From a virus: a stretch of DNA of 61,862 nucleotides. The stretch spans positions 1-61,862 of the IMG/VR virus record IMGVR_UViG_3300033141_002737. One strand, given 5' to 3'. Both the position numbers and the translations under genes were made by a program. Below are positions 49,487-57,736 of the stretch, piece by piece. The notes beneath the pieces were generated by a model. It was given only the letters and a program-made list of their open reading frames with translations, was not told where the DNA came from and did not search any database. Numbering within the stretch: position 1 is the first letter of the stretch; the number at the start of each line of letters is the position of its first letter.

Positions 49487-50488
49487 ATGAGTATAGATGA
49501 TATTATAAATAAAGTAAGTAAAAAACATAAATCTAATCTAATACGTCGTGGAATGGAGTATACAGAAATGTCGCGTATTAATTTTAGTAGCCCTCGAGCT
49601 AATTGGATGTTATATGGAGGAATACCTAGAGGAAGAATGATAGAATTTGCTGGTCCTTATGCTAGCGGAAAAACTACTACAGCTTTAGATATAATATTTA
49701 ATGCTCAAACAATATTTAAAGAAGAATCTAATCAGCAAATATTATTTGTAGATGTAGAAAATACTTTAGATTATAACTGGGCTCAAACTTTAGGAGTAGA
49801 TACGGATAGTATTTTATACTTTAGACCTGAATATCAATCAGCGGAAGAAATATTACAAATAACCCGAGAATTTGCAGAAACAGGAGAATTTGGTTTAATA
49901 GTTTTAGATAGTATACCCGCTTTAGTTACAAAAGCTAAATTAGATAAATCTATAGATGAGAAGACATTCTGTGGTATAGCTGGACCATTTACAGATTTTG
50001 TAACGGTATTACAAAGAAGTATTTCTAAATATAATACAACTTTTATTGGACTAAATCATATAAAACCTGTTATAGGGTCTCTTTATCCAGCTTTTAGTTA
50101 TAAAGGAGGAGAAGCTTGGAAATATTATGCTTCAGTTAGATTACTATTTAAAAAGGGAAAATTATTAGATGAAAAGGGTAATGAGACGGCTAATTCAAGT
50201 GAAACCGCATTTGGACATAAGGTTAATATACATCTAAATAAATCTAAGATATGTTCTCCAGATAGATTATTAACTTTTTATACATTAGATTATAAAGAAG
50301 GAATTGATGTTATAAGTGATACTATTGATATCGGGTTGTTAACTAAGCATATAACAAGAAGAGATTCTTGGTATTATTTTAATGATAAGAAGTTTCAAGG
50401 TAGACGAAATTTAAAAGAATATTTCCAGGATAAGTTTGAATTATTTACAGTATTAAAAGATGAAATTACAGGATTAATAGTGAAATGA
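49487..50488 (+). CDS. recA: RecA/UvsX-like recombinase
   Basis: Walker A GPYASGKTT is at residues 56-64, Walker B GLIVLDSIPAL at about 136-146, and the L1/L2 region FIGLNHIKPVIG at about 185-196. At 333 residues it matches the RecA core. It promotes strand exchange for phage recombination and repair, with the SSB, exonuclease and resolvases encoded nearby. Confidence 0.92.
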   Translation: MSIDDIINKVSKKHKSNLIRRGMEYTEMSRINFSSPRANWMLYGGIPRGRMIEFAGPYASGKTTTALDIIFNAQTIFKEESNQQILFVDVENTLDYNWAQTLGVDTDSILYFRPEYQSAEEILQITREFAETGEFGLIVLDSIPALVTKAKLDKSIDEKTFCGIAGPFTDFVTVLQRSISKYNTTFIGLNHIKPVIGSLYPAFSYKGGEAWKYYASVRLLFKKGKLLDEKGNETANSSETAFGHKVNIHLNKSKICSPDRLLTFYTLDYKEGIDVISDTIDIGLLTKHITRRDSWYYFNDKKFQGRRNLKEYFQDKFELFTVLKDEITGLIVK

Positions 50489-50832
50489 GCTTATTTACTA
50501 AAAATACAACTAATCAAACTTCTAAAAAAGATTTAAAAATTTTAGAGCTTATAAGGAGAAGGCGCCTTCAGATATTAGTTCATAGTTGTATTTATTATAG
50601 GTTTAATAGTTCTTTAATAGATGACGCTACTTTTGATAAGTTTGCTAAAGAATTAGTAAGTCTTCAAAAAAAATATCCAAAGTATGCTAAGAAAGTTAGA
50701 TATTCAGAAGCTTTTGAAGGTTTTGAAGGTAGTACAGGATATAGACTTCCAATGGGGGATATAAATATAGTATCAAAGGCTGAACAATTATTACGATATG
50801 CAAATAATAAGGAATTTGTTAATAATGTATGA
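50485..50832 (+). CDS. DNA-ligase-like N-terminal domain protein (LigA Ia-like), 115 aa
   Basis: Residues 20-65 (ILVHSCIYYRFNSSLIDDATFDKFAKELVSL) follow the NAD-binding Ia domain of LigA: Y-Y-x-x-x-x-x-I-D-D-x-x-F/Y-D-x-L-x-x-E-L. No adenylation or OB domains are present, so ligation is impossible by itself. Such stand-alone Ia-like proteins are found in other phages but their role is unproven. Confidence 0.65.
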   Translation: MSLFTKNTTNQTSKKDLKILELIRRRRLQILVHSCIYYRFNSSLIDDATFDKFAKELVSLQKKYPKYAKKVRYSEAFEGFEGSTGYRLPMGDINIVSKAEQLLRYANNKEFVNNV

Positions 50833-51007
50833 ATTAGATATTTTAAAGATAACGCAAGTTACAATACAATTTATGGTATATAGTTTTGGGTTTGCTATAT
50901 TTATTATTTTAGGGGTTAAATTGTCTCTATGGATATGCGAAATTATTGAGAATTTTGTTATAGGCTTAAAGGGTATGATTATAGAATGGTATGAAGATAA
51001 GGATTAG
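50825..51007 (+). CDS. Membrane protein, 60 aa
   Basis: Residues 10-35 form a hydrophobic segment (FMVYSFGFAIFIILGVKLSLWI) and a second amphipathic helix follows. I chose 50825 because it overlaps the end of the ligase-like gene (GTATGA) and the frame upstream is inside it. Function unknown. Confidence 0.55.
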   Translation: MYELDILKITQVTIQFMVYSFGFAIFIILGVKLSLWICEIIENFVIGLKGMIIEWYEDKD

Positions 51008-51011
51008 ATAT

Positions 51012-51338
51012 ATGAATACTAAAAAATATAGTAACAAACAAGAAAAAGATATAGCTAAGAAATTTAATGGAAATAAGCAATTTAACAGTGGTGCAACTCC
51101 ATTTCATAAAGGAGATGTTATATCTAATGATTTTTTATTTGAATGTAAAACATCAATAACGAATAAAAAATCATACTCAATTAAACAAGAAGATTTAGAA
51201 AAATTAAAAAAAGAGAAATTCTCTATGGGGAGGTTATATGAAGCTCTTGTTTTTAATTTTGGACCAGAAACTGAAAATTATTATGTAATAACAGAACAAA
51301 CTATATTAGATTTTATAGAATTATTAAAAGAGGAATAA
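51012..51338 (+). CDS. Small PD-(D/E)XK nuclease (Hjc-like), 108 aa
   Basis: The core is KQEKDIAKKFNGNKQFNSGAT at about residues 8-28, GDVISNDFLFECKTS at about 33-47 (D...E-x-K) and a helical end. This is the archaeal-type Hjc/VRR pattern, distinct from the RecU-like gene. The start at 51012 gives a clean overlap-free gene. It may cut branched DNA. Confidence 0.72.
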   Translation: MNTKKYSNKQEKDIAKKFNGNKQFNSGATPFHKGDVISNDFLFECKTSITNKKSYSIKQEDLEKLKKEKFSMGRLYEALVFNFGPETENYYVITEQTILDFIELLKEE

Positions 51339-51353
51339 AGGAGATAGTTATTT

Positions 51354-51698
51354 ATGAATTTTATTAAATATCAAAAAGATGTGAAACGAACAATGAATTC
51401 TGACCCTAAATATACAGAACTTGAGCTTACTGGTAATTTCAGCTTGGGTATAATGGAGGAACTTGGTGAATTTTGTGGAGCTTTAAAGAAATTCTTATAT
51501 CACGAGCATAAATTTAATAGAGAAAAATTAATTGAAGAGGCTGGAGATTTTCTGTGGTATTTTACAGCAATGCTTGAAAAATATGGTTTAACGCTTGAGG
51601 AAGTGGCTAAATATAATGTGAAAAAATTAAGAAAACGATATCCTAATGGGTTTGACACGGAAAGAAGTAAAAATAGAAATACATCATTTGAAGAATAA
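51354..51698 (+). CDS. mazG: MazG-like nucleotide pyrophosphohydrolase, 114 aa
   Basis: The metal helix pair is IMEELGEFCGALKKF at about residues 30-44 (E-x-x-E) and LIEEAGDFLWYFTAML at about 58-73 (E-x-x-D). MazG enzymes cut NTPs to NMPs and can degrade ppGpp or damaged dNTPs. AAAGGAGAT precedes the ATG. It fits the nucleotide-metabolism end of the operon. Confidence 0.85.
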   Translation: MNFIKYQKDVKRTMNSDPKYTELELTGNFSLGIMEELGEFCGALKKFLYHEHKFNREKLIEEAGDFLWYFTAMLEKYGLTLEEVAKYNVKKLRKRYPNGFDTERSKNRNTSFEE

Positions 51699-51709
51699 AG
51701 GAGATAAAA

Positions 51710-52735
51710 ATGTCAAAATTATCATTAGCACTAAAATATAGACCAAAAAATTTCAATGAAGTTGTAGGTCAGGATAATCAAATACAGATATTGCAATATC
51801 AAATTAAAACAGATACAACTAAAAATGCTTATTTATTCGTAGGTCCGGCTGGAACGGGTAAGACTACTTGCGCTAGAATATTTGCAAACGAATTAAATGA
51901 AGGGAAGGGTAGTCCTATAGAAGTAGATGCGGCTAGAAATAATGGAGTAGATGATGTAAGAAATATAATAGATAATTCAAGTTTTAGATCTATTGATAGT
52001 AAATATAAGGTGTATATTATAGATGAATGTCATATGTTTTCTATTGGAGCGTGGAATGCGATGCTAAAACTTTTAGAAGAATCCCCTGAGTTAACTGTAT
52101 TTATATTATGCACCACAGATCCACGAAAAATTCCAGCAACTATATTAAGTAGAGTGCAAAGATATGATTTTAGAAAGATTTTGTATAAGGTTGTAGTAGA
52201 TAGATTAAAATATATTATTGCAAATGAGGATACAGATGATAAAGATAATAAAATAATAGTTAGTGAGGAGGCTATTGAATACATAGCTAGATTAGCTGAA
52301 GGAGGGATGAGAGATGCTATATCTATGTTAGACAAGTGCTTAAGTTTAGATATTAATTTAGATATAAAGAAGGTGGTTAAAGCTTTAGGTATTTCAAATT
52401 ATGATAATATGTTTGATTTATTAGGCGCCTTAAATAGAAAAGATAAAAAAGCTTTAATAGAGATAATAGAAGATTTGGATAATATTGGAATAGATTTAAA
52501 GCAATTTGTAAAACAATTTTATATATTTTTAATAGATATGAATAAATATTATGAATTAGAAGATTTTATATGGGTTAAAATTCCTCCCACTTTTAAAGAA
52601 GATATAGAAGGATTTGAAGCCAACTTTTGCATAGAGTTAATGGAAGAATTTATGCAGTTTTATAATCAAATTAAATGGGAGGATAATATTAAGCAGTTAT
52701 TAATAGGAAAGGGGTTATTATTATGCAAATCATAG
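51710..52735 (+). CDS. dnaX: Clamp loader ATPase, gamma/tau (DnaX-like)
   Basis: Residues 1-20 match the DnaX start (LALKYRPKNFNEVVGQ). Walker A GPAGTGKTT is at 45-53, VYIIDECHMFS at about 101-111 (DECH), and FILCTTDPRKIPATILSR at about 128-145 (sensor 1 and SRC-like). The three- or four-Cys zinc module between Walker A and DECH in bacterial DnaX is deleted. At 341 residues it is gamma-like. It overlaps the delta' gene by 13 bases. Confidence 0.9.
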   Translation: MSKLSLALKYRPKNFNEVVGQDNQIQILQYQIKTDTTKNAYLFVGPAGTGKTTCARIFANELNEGKGSPIEVDAARNNGVDDVRNIIDNSSFRSIDSKYKVYIIDECHMFSIGAWNAMLKLLEESPELTVFILCTTDPRKIPATILSRVQRYDFRKILYKVVVDRLKYIIANEDTDDKDNKIIVSEEAIEYIARLAEGGMRDAISMLDKCLSLDINLDIKKVVKALGISNYDNMFDLLGALNRKDKKALIEIIEDLDNIGIDLKQFVKQFYIFLIDMNKYYELEDFIWVKIPPTFKEDIEGFEANFCIELMEEFMQFYNQIKWEDNIKQLLIGKGLLLCKS

Positions 52736-53550
52736 GACAAAAGGATTTATTTAATGAGGTAAATAGATGGATAGAGAAGGATAATATACCTAGATTTATA
52801 TTACTTTCTGGATCTAAATATTCAGGTAAAACATATTTGGCAAAAGAAATCGCTAAACTAATATCTAAAGAAATAATAGAAGTAGATCATAAAGCAGACA
52901 CTATAAGAGATATGATTAATACAGCGTATACGATATCAGATAAAGTTATATATATAGTAGATAATGCTCAATTAATGTCAGAGAGTGCTAAAAATGCTTT
53001 ATTAAAAGTAACTGAAGAGCCACCTAGAAAAGCTTATATAGTTTTAGTAGTAGAGGATTTTAAATATATTCCAGATACTTTAATAAGTCGGGCTAATGTT
53101 TTACAAATTAAAAAATACAGTAAGGATGAAATTCAGAATTATATTAAAGGTTTAGATGTGTTTAAGTCTTCAGATTTGGATATGTTATTAGATATTTGTG
53201 TAAGCCCAGCAGAAGTTAATTATTTTTTAGATAATAATTTAAAGAGTTTTTATGATTTAGTTAATACTATTGTATTAAAATTAGATATATTATCTGGAGT
53301 TGAGGCATTTAAATTAAGTAAAAAGATTAAATTAAAGAAGGATGAAGTTGGGTTTGATTTAAGATTTGTAATGAATAAGGTAAAAACATTAACCTTAAAA
53401 TATGAATTAGAGGATAGTTTACCTTCAGGTTTTGGATATTTATTAACCGCAATTACAAATAAAGGAATAAAAGATTTAGATATAACAGGTATAAACCAAA
53501 TATCTGTATTTGATAAGTGGATATTAGATATAAAAAATATAGAAATTTAA
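52723..53550 (+). CDS. holB: Clamp loader subunit delta' (HolB-like)
   Basis: An AAA+ fold with a degenerate site: LSGSKYSGKTYLA at about 28-40 and VIYIVDNAQLMS at about 79-90, where DECH is replaced by DNAQ. SAKNALLKVTEEPPRKAYIVL is the typical loader segment, with LISRANVLQ at about 125. It is the stator partner of DnaX and delta. It ends just before delta. Confidence 0.85.
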   Translation: MQIIGQKDLFNEVNRWIEKDNIPRFILLSGSKYSGKTYLAKEIAKLISKEIIEVDHKADTIRDMINTAYTISDKVIYIVDNAQLMSESAKNALLKVTEEPPRKAYIVLVVEDFKYIPDTLISRANVLQIKKYSKDEIQNYIKGLDVFKSSDLDMLLDICVSPAEVNYFLDNNLKSFYDLVNTIVLKLDILSGVEAFKLSKKIKLKKDEVGFDLRFVMNKVKTLTLKYELEDSLPSGFGYLLTAITNKGIKDLDITGINQISVFDKWILDIKNIEI

Positions 53551-53564
53551 AGAAGGATTTAAGA

Positions 53565-54530
53565 ATGAATTTAGCAGAATTAAAGCAAAAATTAATAAAT
53601 AATAATTTAGATTCATTATATATATTTTTTGGAGAAGAAATTGGAATAATGGATAAATATATAGAAAGTATTAAGAAAAAATCTAATAAGCATATAATAA
53701 GAATAGAGTCTTTGAAAGAATTATTATTAAAATTAAATATGAAATCTCTATTAAATTCTGAAAATATATATATATTAAAAGAAGATAAAAATCTACTTAA
53801 AAATGAGGAATTGATAAATAAATTACAGGATTTAATATTAAAATCCTCAGGTGCGCATATTGTTATTTTAGTTTATTCTAAATTAGATAAGCGTGGAAAG
53901 TTCTATAGGAAAACTAAGGATTTTAGTATAGAATTTGAAAAATTAAATACAAATCAATTGATAAATTATGTTTTGAAGGAATTAGGGCTAAGACGTGAAT
54001 ATTCAGAGGAATTAATTGAATATTGTGATAATAATTATAATAGATTAATGTTTGAAATAGATAAATTAAAATGTTTAGCTAAGGCGTATAAAATTAAAAA
54101 TGAAGAAGCTTTTTTAGAAGGAATGAAAAGTGGATTAATTTCTAAAAGTCCTAAATCATTAATCTTTAATTTCATAGATGCAGTATTAAAGCGGGATATG
54201 GAATTAAGTTTTAAATTATTTCAAGACTTAAAAAATTTAAAAACAAGTGAGATGTTAATCTTAAGTTTATTATATACTAATTTTCGTAATGTTTTATTAA
54301 TACAAGGAAGTGAAAAACCTACTCAGGAATTTACAGGACTTACAAACTCTCAAATATATATGATAAAAGAAAAGGTAGGTTATTATTATATAGAGGAGCT
54401 GATTAAAATTTTAGGAATAATTCAAAAAGTAGAATCCGGGATTAAGACGGGTAAAATAGATTCTGAGATTGCTATCGAATATAGTTTATTAAAGATAATA
54501 AGAGAAGAGGATAAAAATGGAGATAATTAA
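53565..54530 (+). CDS. holA: Clamp loader subunit delta (HolA-like)
   Basis: The 321-residue protein has the HolA pattern: NLDSLYIFFGEEIGIMDKYI at about residues 11-30, MKSLLNSENIYIL at about 58-70, HIVILVYSKLDKRGKFYRK at about 95-113, and a C-terminal helical collar (SEMLILSLLYTNFRNVLLIQ). Delta opens the clamp. The ATG at 53565 follows AAGGAT. It overlaps the next gene by one base (TAATG). Confidence 0.82.
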   Translation: MNLAELKQKLINNNLDSLYIFFGEEIGIMDKYIESIKKKSNKHIIRIESLKELLLKLNMKSLLNSENIYILKEDKNLLKNEELINKLQDLILKSSGAHIVILVYSKLDKRGKFYRKTKDFSIEFEKLNTNQLINYVLKELGLRREYSEELIEYCDNNYNRLMFEIDKLKCLAKAYKIKNEEAFLEGMKSGLISKSPKSLIFNFIDAVLKRDMELSFKLFQDLKNLKTSEMLILSLLYTNFRNVLLIQGSEKPTQEFTGLTNSQIYMIKEKVGYYYIEELIKILGIIQKVESGIKTGKIDSEIAIEYSLLKIIREEDKNGDN

Positions 54531-54682
54531 TGTTTGAGAGGTGCAGAAGATGTAATAGAGTATTAAAAAATCCTATTTATCGAAATTTAGGATATGGAAA
54601 GGTTTGCTTTAATAAATTAAATAAAATTAAAAAACCTATCTTATTTAGTATAAGAAAAGGAGTTAAAAATGAAAGAGTGTAA
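54530..54682 (+). CDS. DUF6011-like zinc protein, 50 aa
   Basis: CRRCNRVLKNP at residues 5-15 and GYGKVCFNKL at about 22-31 give the C-x2-C...C pattern with 'R-x-L-x-x-P' and 'G-x-V-C' of small phage DUF6011 proteins. Start overlaps delta. Its end overlaps the dUTPase gene by 14 bases. Function unknown. Confidence 0.6.
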   Translation: MFERCRRCNRVLKNPIYRNLGYGKVCFNKLNKIKKPILFSIRKGVKNERV

Positions 54683-55097
54683 AATTAAAATTTTAAAAGG
54701 CTTAGATAATATAAAGCAAAGTTATGAAGATCCTGCTTGTTTTGATATATTAGCTAATCTAGATATTCCTTATGTAATACCGCCAAAGAGTAGGCTCGTA
54801 ATTCCCACAGGAATTTACACTAAAATAGAATTCGGGTATTATGTAGAAATATTAAGTAAGAGTGGATTAAGTATTAAATATGGAATTGAGAAAGGAGCAG
54901 GTGTTATAGATAGTGATTATATAGGAGAATGGAAAGTTATATTGTATAATCATGGAGATGTTTTTATGACGGTATTAGATAAAACTAAAATTGCTCAGGC
55001 TACTATAAGAGAAAAAATTAAGCCTATATTTATTCAAGTAAATGAATTAGAGAAAACTAAACGAGGAAATAAAGGATTTGGAAGTAGTGGACAATAG
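54669..55097 (+). CDS. dut: dUTPase (trimeric)
   Basis: The five Dut motifs are present: motif 1 DPACFDILAN at about 18-27, motif 2 LSKSGLSIKYGI at about 62-73, motif 3 GVIDSDYIGEW at about 78-88, motif 4 DKTKIAQATI at about 103-112 and motif 5 RGNKGFGSSG at about 132-141. At 142 residues it is full length. It removes dUTP and provides dUMP for ThyX. AAAAGGAGT precedes the start. Confidence 0.92.
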   Translation: MKECKIKILKGLDNIKQSYEDPACFDILANLDIPYVIPPKSRLVIPTGIYTKIEFGYYVEILSKSGLSIKYGIEKGAGVIDSDYIGEWKVILYNHGDVFMTVLDKTKIAQATIREKIKPIFIQVNELEKTKRGNKGFGSSGQ

Positions 55098-55113
55098 ATT
55101 AGAGGATTAAATT

Positions 55114-57111
55114 ATGAATTTGGAAAATAATAATATACCCATTATGTATTTAAAATCTCAATCATATAATGTAGATTTTGTAAATTTAATGGAGCAGCTA
55201 TATACACGTTATGGAAAGACTTTATTTGATCTTAGCGGTATTGGATGGCAGCTTGATTTTAATAAAATGTCTAAAGAGTTTTTTACGGATAAATCAATAG
55301 ATAGTAGTGTAGATTCTAATGCTAATGCTATAGATGAATCAGTTATAGCCCACAGAATTGAAGTAACTAAACCAGCTCAACTTTTAAATTCTTATTATAG
55401 ATTATGGAAGGAATTAAAGAAATTAAGTAGTTTAGAGTTAGCTAATCATATAATCACAGATCAATTAACCGGACGGATATATGTAAATGATCTTGTAGGA
55501 TTTTCTAGTTCGATGCCCTATTGTTTTAATTATTCTGCTTATGATACAGCTTTGATGGGAATTCCTCCTATATTAGATGGAAGAGGTGGAAGTAAACCTC
55601 CTAAACATTTAGAAGCATTTTTAGGACAAATATTATTGTTCTCTTTAATAGCTGGAAATTCTACTTTAGGTGCTACAGGATTAGCAGATTTATTAATTGT
55701 GGCATCTATTTATATGGATAAGATATTGCAGACTGGTATGGATACTAAGGTTAAACTAATAGAAGATGAAGATAATTATTGGCAATATTTTGAATCAAAA
55801 TTCACAAGATTTATTTATGAGTTGAATCAACCTTATAGAGGTTCTCAAAGTTTATTTACTAATATTTCAGTTTATGATGATAATTTTTTAGATGAGATGA
55901 TAGATAATTATAAATTAATAATAGATGATAAAGAATATAAAGCTAAGAAACATATAGTTAAGAAAGTTCAAGAAATTTATTTAAAAATAATGGAGGAGGA
56001 ATTAAAGAGAAAACCTCTAACATTTCCAATCCCTTCAGCTTGTTTTAGTATAGATGATGAAAATAATATATTAGATAATCGATTTTTAGATGTAATAGCT
56101 AAATTTAATTTAAAGTTTGGATTTATTAATATATATGCTGGAAAGAGTAGCACTTTATCTTCTTGCTGTAGATTAAGGAGTGACACTACTAATGAATATT
56201 TCAATAGTTTTGGAGCGGGTAAAACTAAGATAGGTTCTTTAGGAGTATGCACCGGAAATTTACCTCAATTAGTTAAGAAAAGCCGAGTGATAACTTTATT
56301 AGATAATGATGTACCATTTAAGGATTTAGAGGCAAAATCTCAAGATACATTTTTAGTTGAATTAAAGCAGCTTGTTAAAGATTGTCAAGAGGTTAATAGA
56401 GCTAAAAGAAATATTATTGAACGAACTATAAATAATGGAAATCATCCTTTGTATTCTTTAGGGTATATGAGTTTAAAGCATCAATATTCTACCTTTGGTA
56501 TTGTAGGTCTATATGAGGCTTTAGAGCTCTTAGGATTGGATATACTAACTACTAAAGGTCAAACTTATGTATTAAGTATGTTAAGGGTTATTAATAACGT
56601 TAATAAAGAGCTTGAGGGGATGTATAAAGTTCCGCATAATTGTGAGCAAATACCTGCGGAAAATACTGCAATTAAATTAGCTCAAAAAGATAAATATTTA
56701 GGATATAATAATGAATATGAATTATACTCTAATCAATTCGTTCCTCTAACAAAAAATATAGATATGTTAGATAGAATTAAAATACAAGGATTATTGGATA
56801 AGTATTTCTCTGGAGGATCTATATGTCATATAAATATGGATCAAGAAATCACAGAAATAGATAAGATGAAAAAATTAATAAAACATAGTATTAAGAAGGG
56901 TGTAATATATTCAGCAATTAATTATGTAATACAGGAATGTGAGAAAGGACACTTTACTGTGGGTAATGTAAATGAATGCAATATATGTGGAAGTAAAATA
57001 GTGGAAAAATTTACGAGAGTAGTAGGATTTTTAACTAAAATTAGTAAATGGAATAAGGTAAGAAAGAATTATGAATTTAAAAATCGACAATTTTATAAGG
57101 AGTTGAAATGA
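55114..57111 (+). CDS. nrdD: Anaerobic ribonucleoside-triphosphate reductase, class III
   Basis: At 665 residues it has the NrdD core: AGNSTLGATGLAD at about 188-200, TFPIPSACFSIDDE at about 304-317, and TLSSCCRLRSD at about 344-354 with the catalytic Cys. The C-terminal glycyl radical site is FTRVVGFLTK at about 640-649, with V in place of the usual Cys and F for Tyr. Only one full C-x2-C pair (NECNICGSK) is visible before it; the other is CEKGH. It makes dNTPs without oxygen and overlaps nrdG. Confidence 0.9.
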   Translation: MNLENNNIPIMYLKSQSYNVDFVNLMEQLYTRYGKTLFDLSGIGWQLDFNKMSKEFFTDKSIDSSVDSNANAIDESVIAHRIEVTKPAQLLNSYYRLWKELKKLSSLELANHIITDQLTGRIYVNDLVGFSSSMPYCFNYSAYDTALMGIPPILDGRGGSKPPKHLEAFLGQILLFSLIAGNSTLGATGLADLLIVASIYMDKILQTGMDTKVKLIEDEDNYWQYFESKFTRFIYELNQPYRGSQSLFTNISVYDDNFLDEMIDNYKLIIDDKEYKAKKHIVKKVQEIYLKIMEEELKRKPLTFPIPSACFSIDDENNILDNRFLDVIAKFNLKFGFINIYAGKSSTLSSCCRLRSDTTNEYFNSFGAGKTKIGSLGVCTGNLPQLVKKSRVITLLDNDVPFKDLEAKSQDTFLVELKQLVKDCQEVNRAKRNIIERTINNGNHPLYSLGYMSLKHQYSTFGIVGLYEALELLGLDILTTKGQTYVLSMLRVINNVNKELEGMYKVPHNCEQIPAENTAIKLAQKDKYLGYNNEYELYSNQFVPLTKNIDMLDRIKIQGLLDKYFSGGSICHINMDQEITEIDKMKKLIKHSIKKGVIYSAINYVIQECEKGHFTVGNVNECNICGSKIVEKFTRVVGFLTKISKWNKVRKNYEFKNRQFYKELK

Positions 57112-57569
57112 GAATTACGAAATTAGATTATTCAATTGAAACTCTCTCTTTAGATATATATATATCAGGATGTAAAGAGCCTCATTGTGAAGGATGCCAT
57201 AATCCAGAATTATGGGACTTTAGTGTAGGAGAATTATATACTCAGGATTATTGTGATAATATAATTAAAAAAATTAAAGAACATCCTTTATTAATCGATA
57301 GAATTTTAATTATGGGTGGTGAACCCTTAGATCAGGATAATATAAAGTTAAGGCATTTATTAAGAAGTCTTAGCTTAAATACAGAGCCGGATATTTATTT
57401 ATTTACAAGATACGAATTAAAGGATATCCAGCCAAATATAAGTATCTACACAGATTTTATAAAATGTAGTAAATACAGTATAAAAGAAAAAACAGATAAT
57501 AATATTCAATTTAGAATTAAATTAGCAAGTATGAACCAGACTATATATAGAAAAGGAGTTGACTATTGA
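57108..57569 (+). CDS. nrdG: NrdG, activase of class III reductase
   Basis: The radical SAM cluster is GCKEPHCEGCHNPELWDF at about residues 22-39. The Cys spacing is C-x4-C-x2-C rather than the usual C-x3-C-x2-C. RILIMGGEPLDQDN is at about 66-79. At 153 residues it has the normal length. It makes the glycyl radical on NrdD, whose gene ends 4 bases inside it. The pair indicates anaerobic dNTP synthesis. Confidence 0.9.
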   Translation: MRITKLDYSIETLSLDIYISGCKEPHCEGCHNPELWDFSVGELYTQDYCDNIIKKIKEHPLLIDRILIMGGEPLDQDNIKLRHLLRSLSLNTEPDIYLFTRYELKDIQPNISIYTDFIKCSKYSIKEKTDNNIQFRIKLASMNQTIYRKGVDY

Positions 57570-57736
57570 GTTATAAATATAATAATACTTTATTAAAAGG
57601 TGCATTCGAGGAAAGAACTAATAAATATATTAGATATCTTGAACATATGATTGCTAAATTAAGTAGAGAAAAGACAGAATCTAAAATGGAATTAATTAAT
57701 TTAAAATTAAAATTAAGGAGTTTAAGTAATGGTTAA
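57566..57736 (+). CDS. Small helical protein, 56 aa (TTG start)
   Basis: TTG at 57566 overlaps the nrdG stop (TTGA) and follows AAAAGGAG. The protein is basic and helical (YIRYLEHMIAKLSREKTESKMEL). It overlaps the kinase gene by 8 bases, which supports translation in series. No family was recognised. Confidence 0.5.
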   Translation: MSYKYNNTLLKGAFEERTNKYIRYLEHMIAKLSREKTESKMELINLKLKLRSLSNG

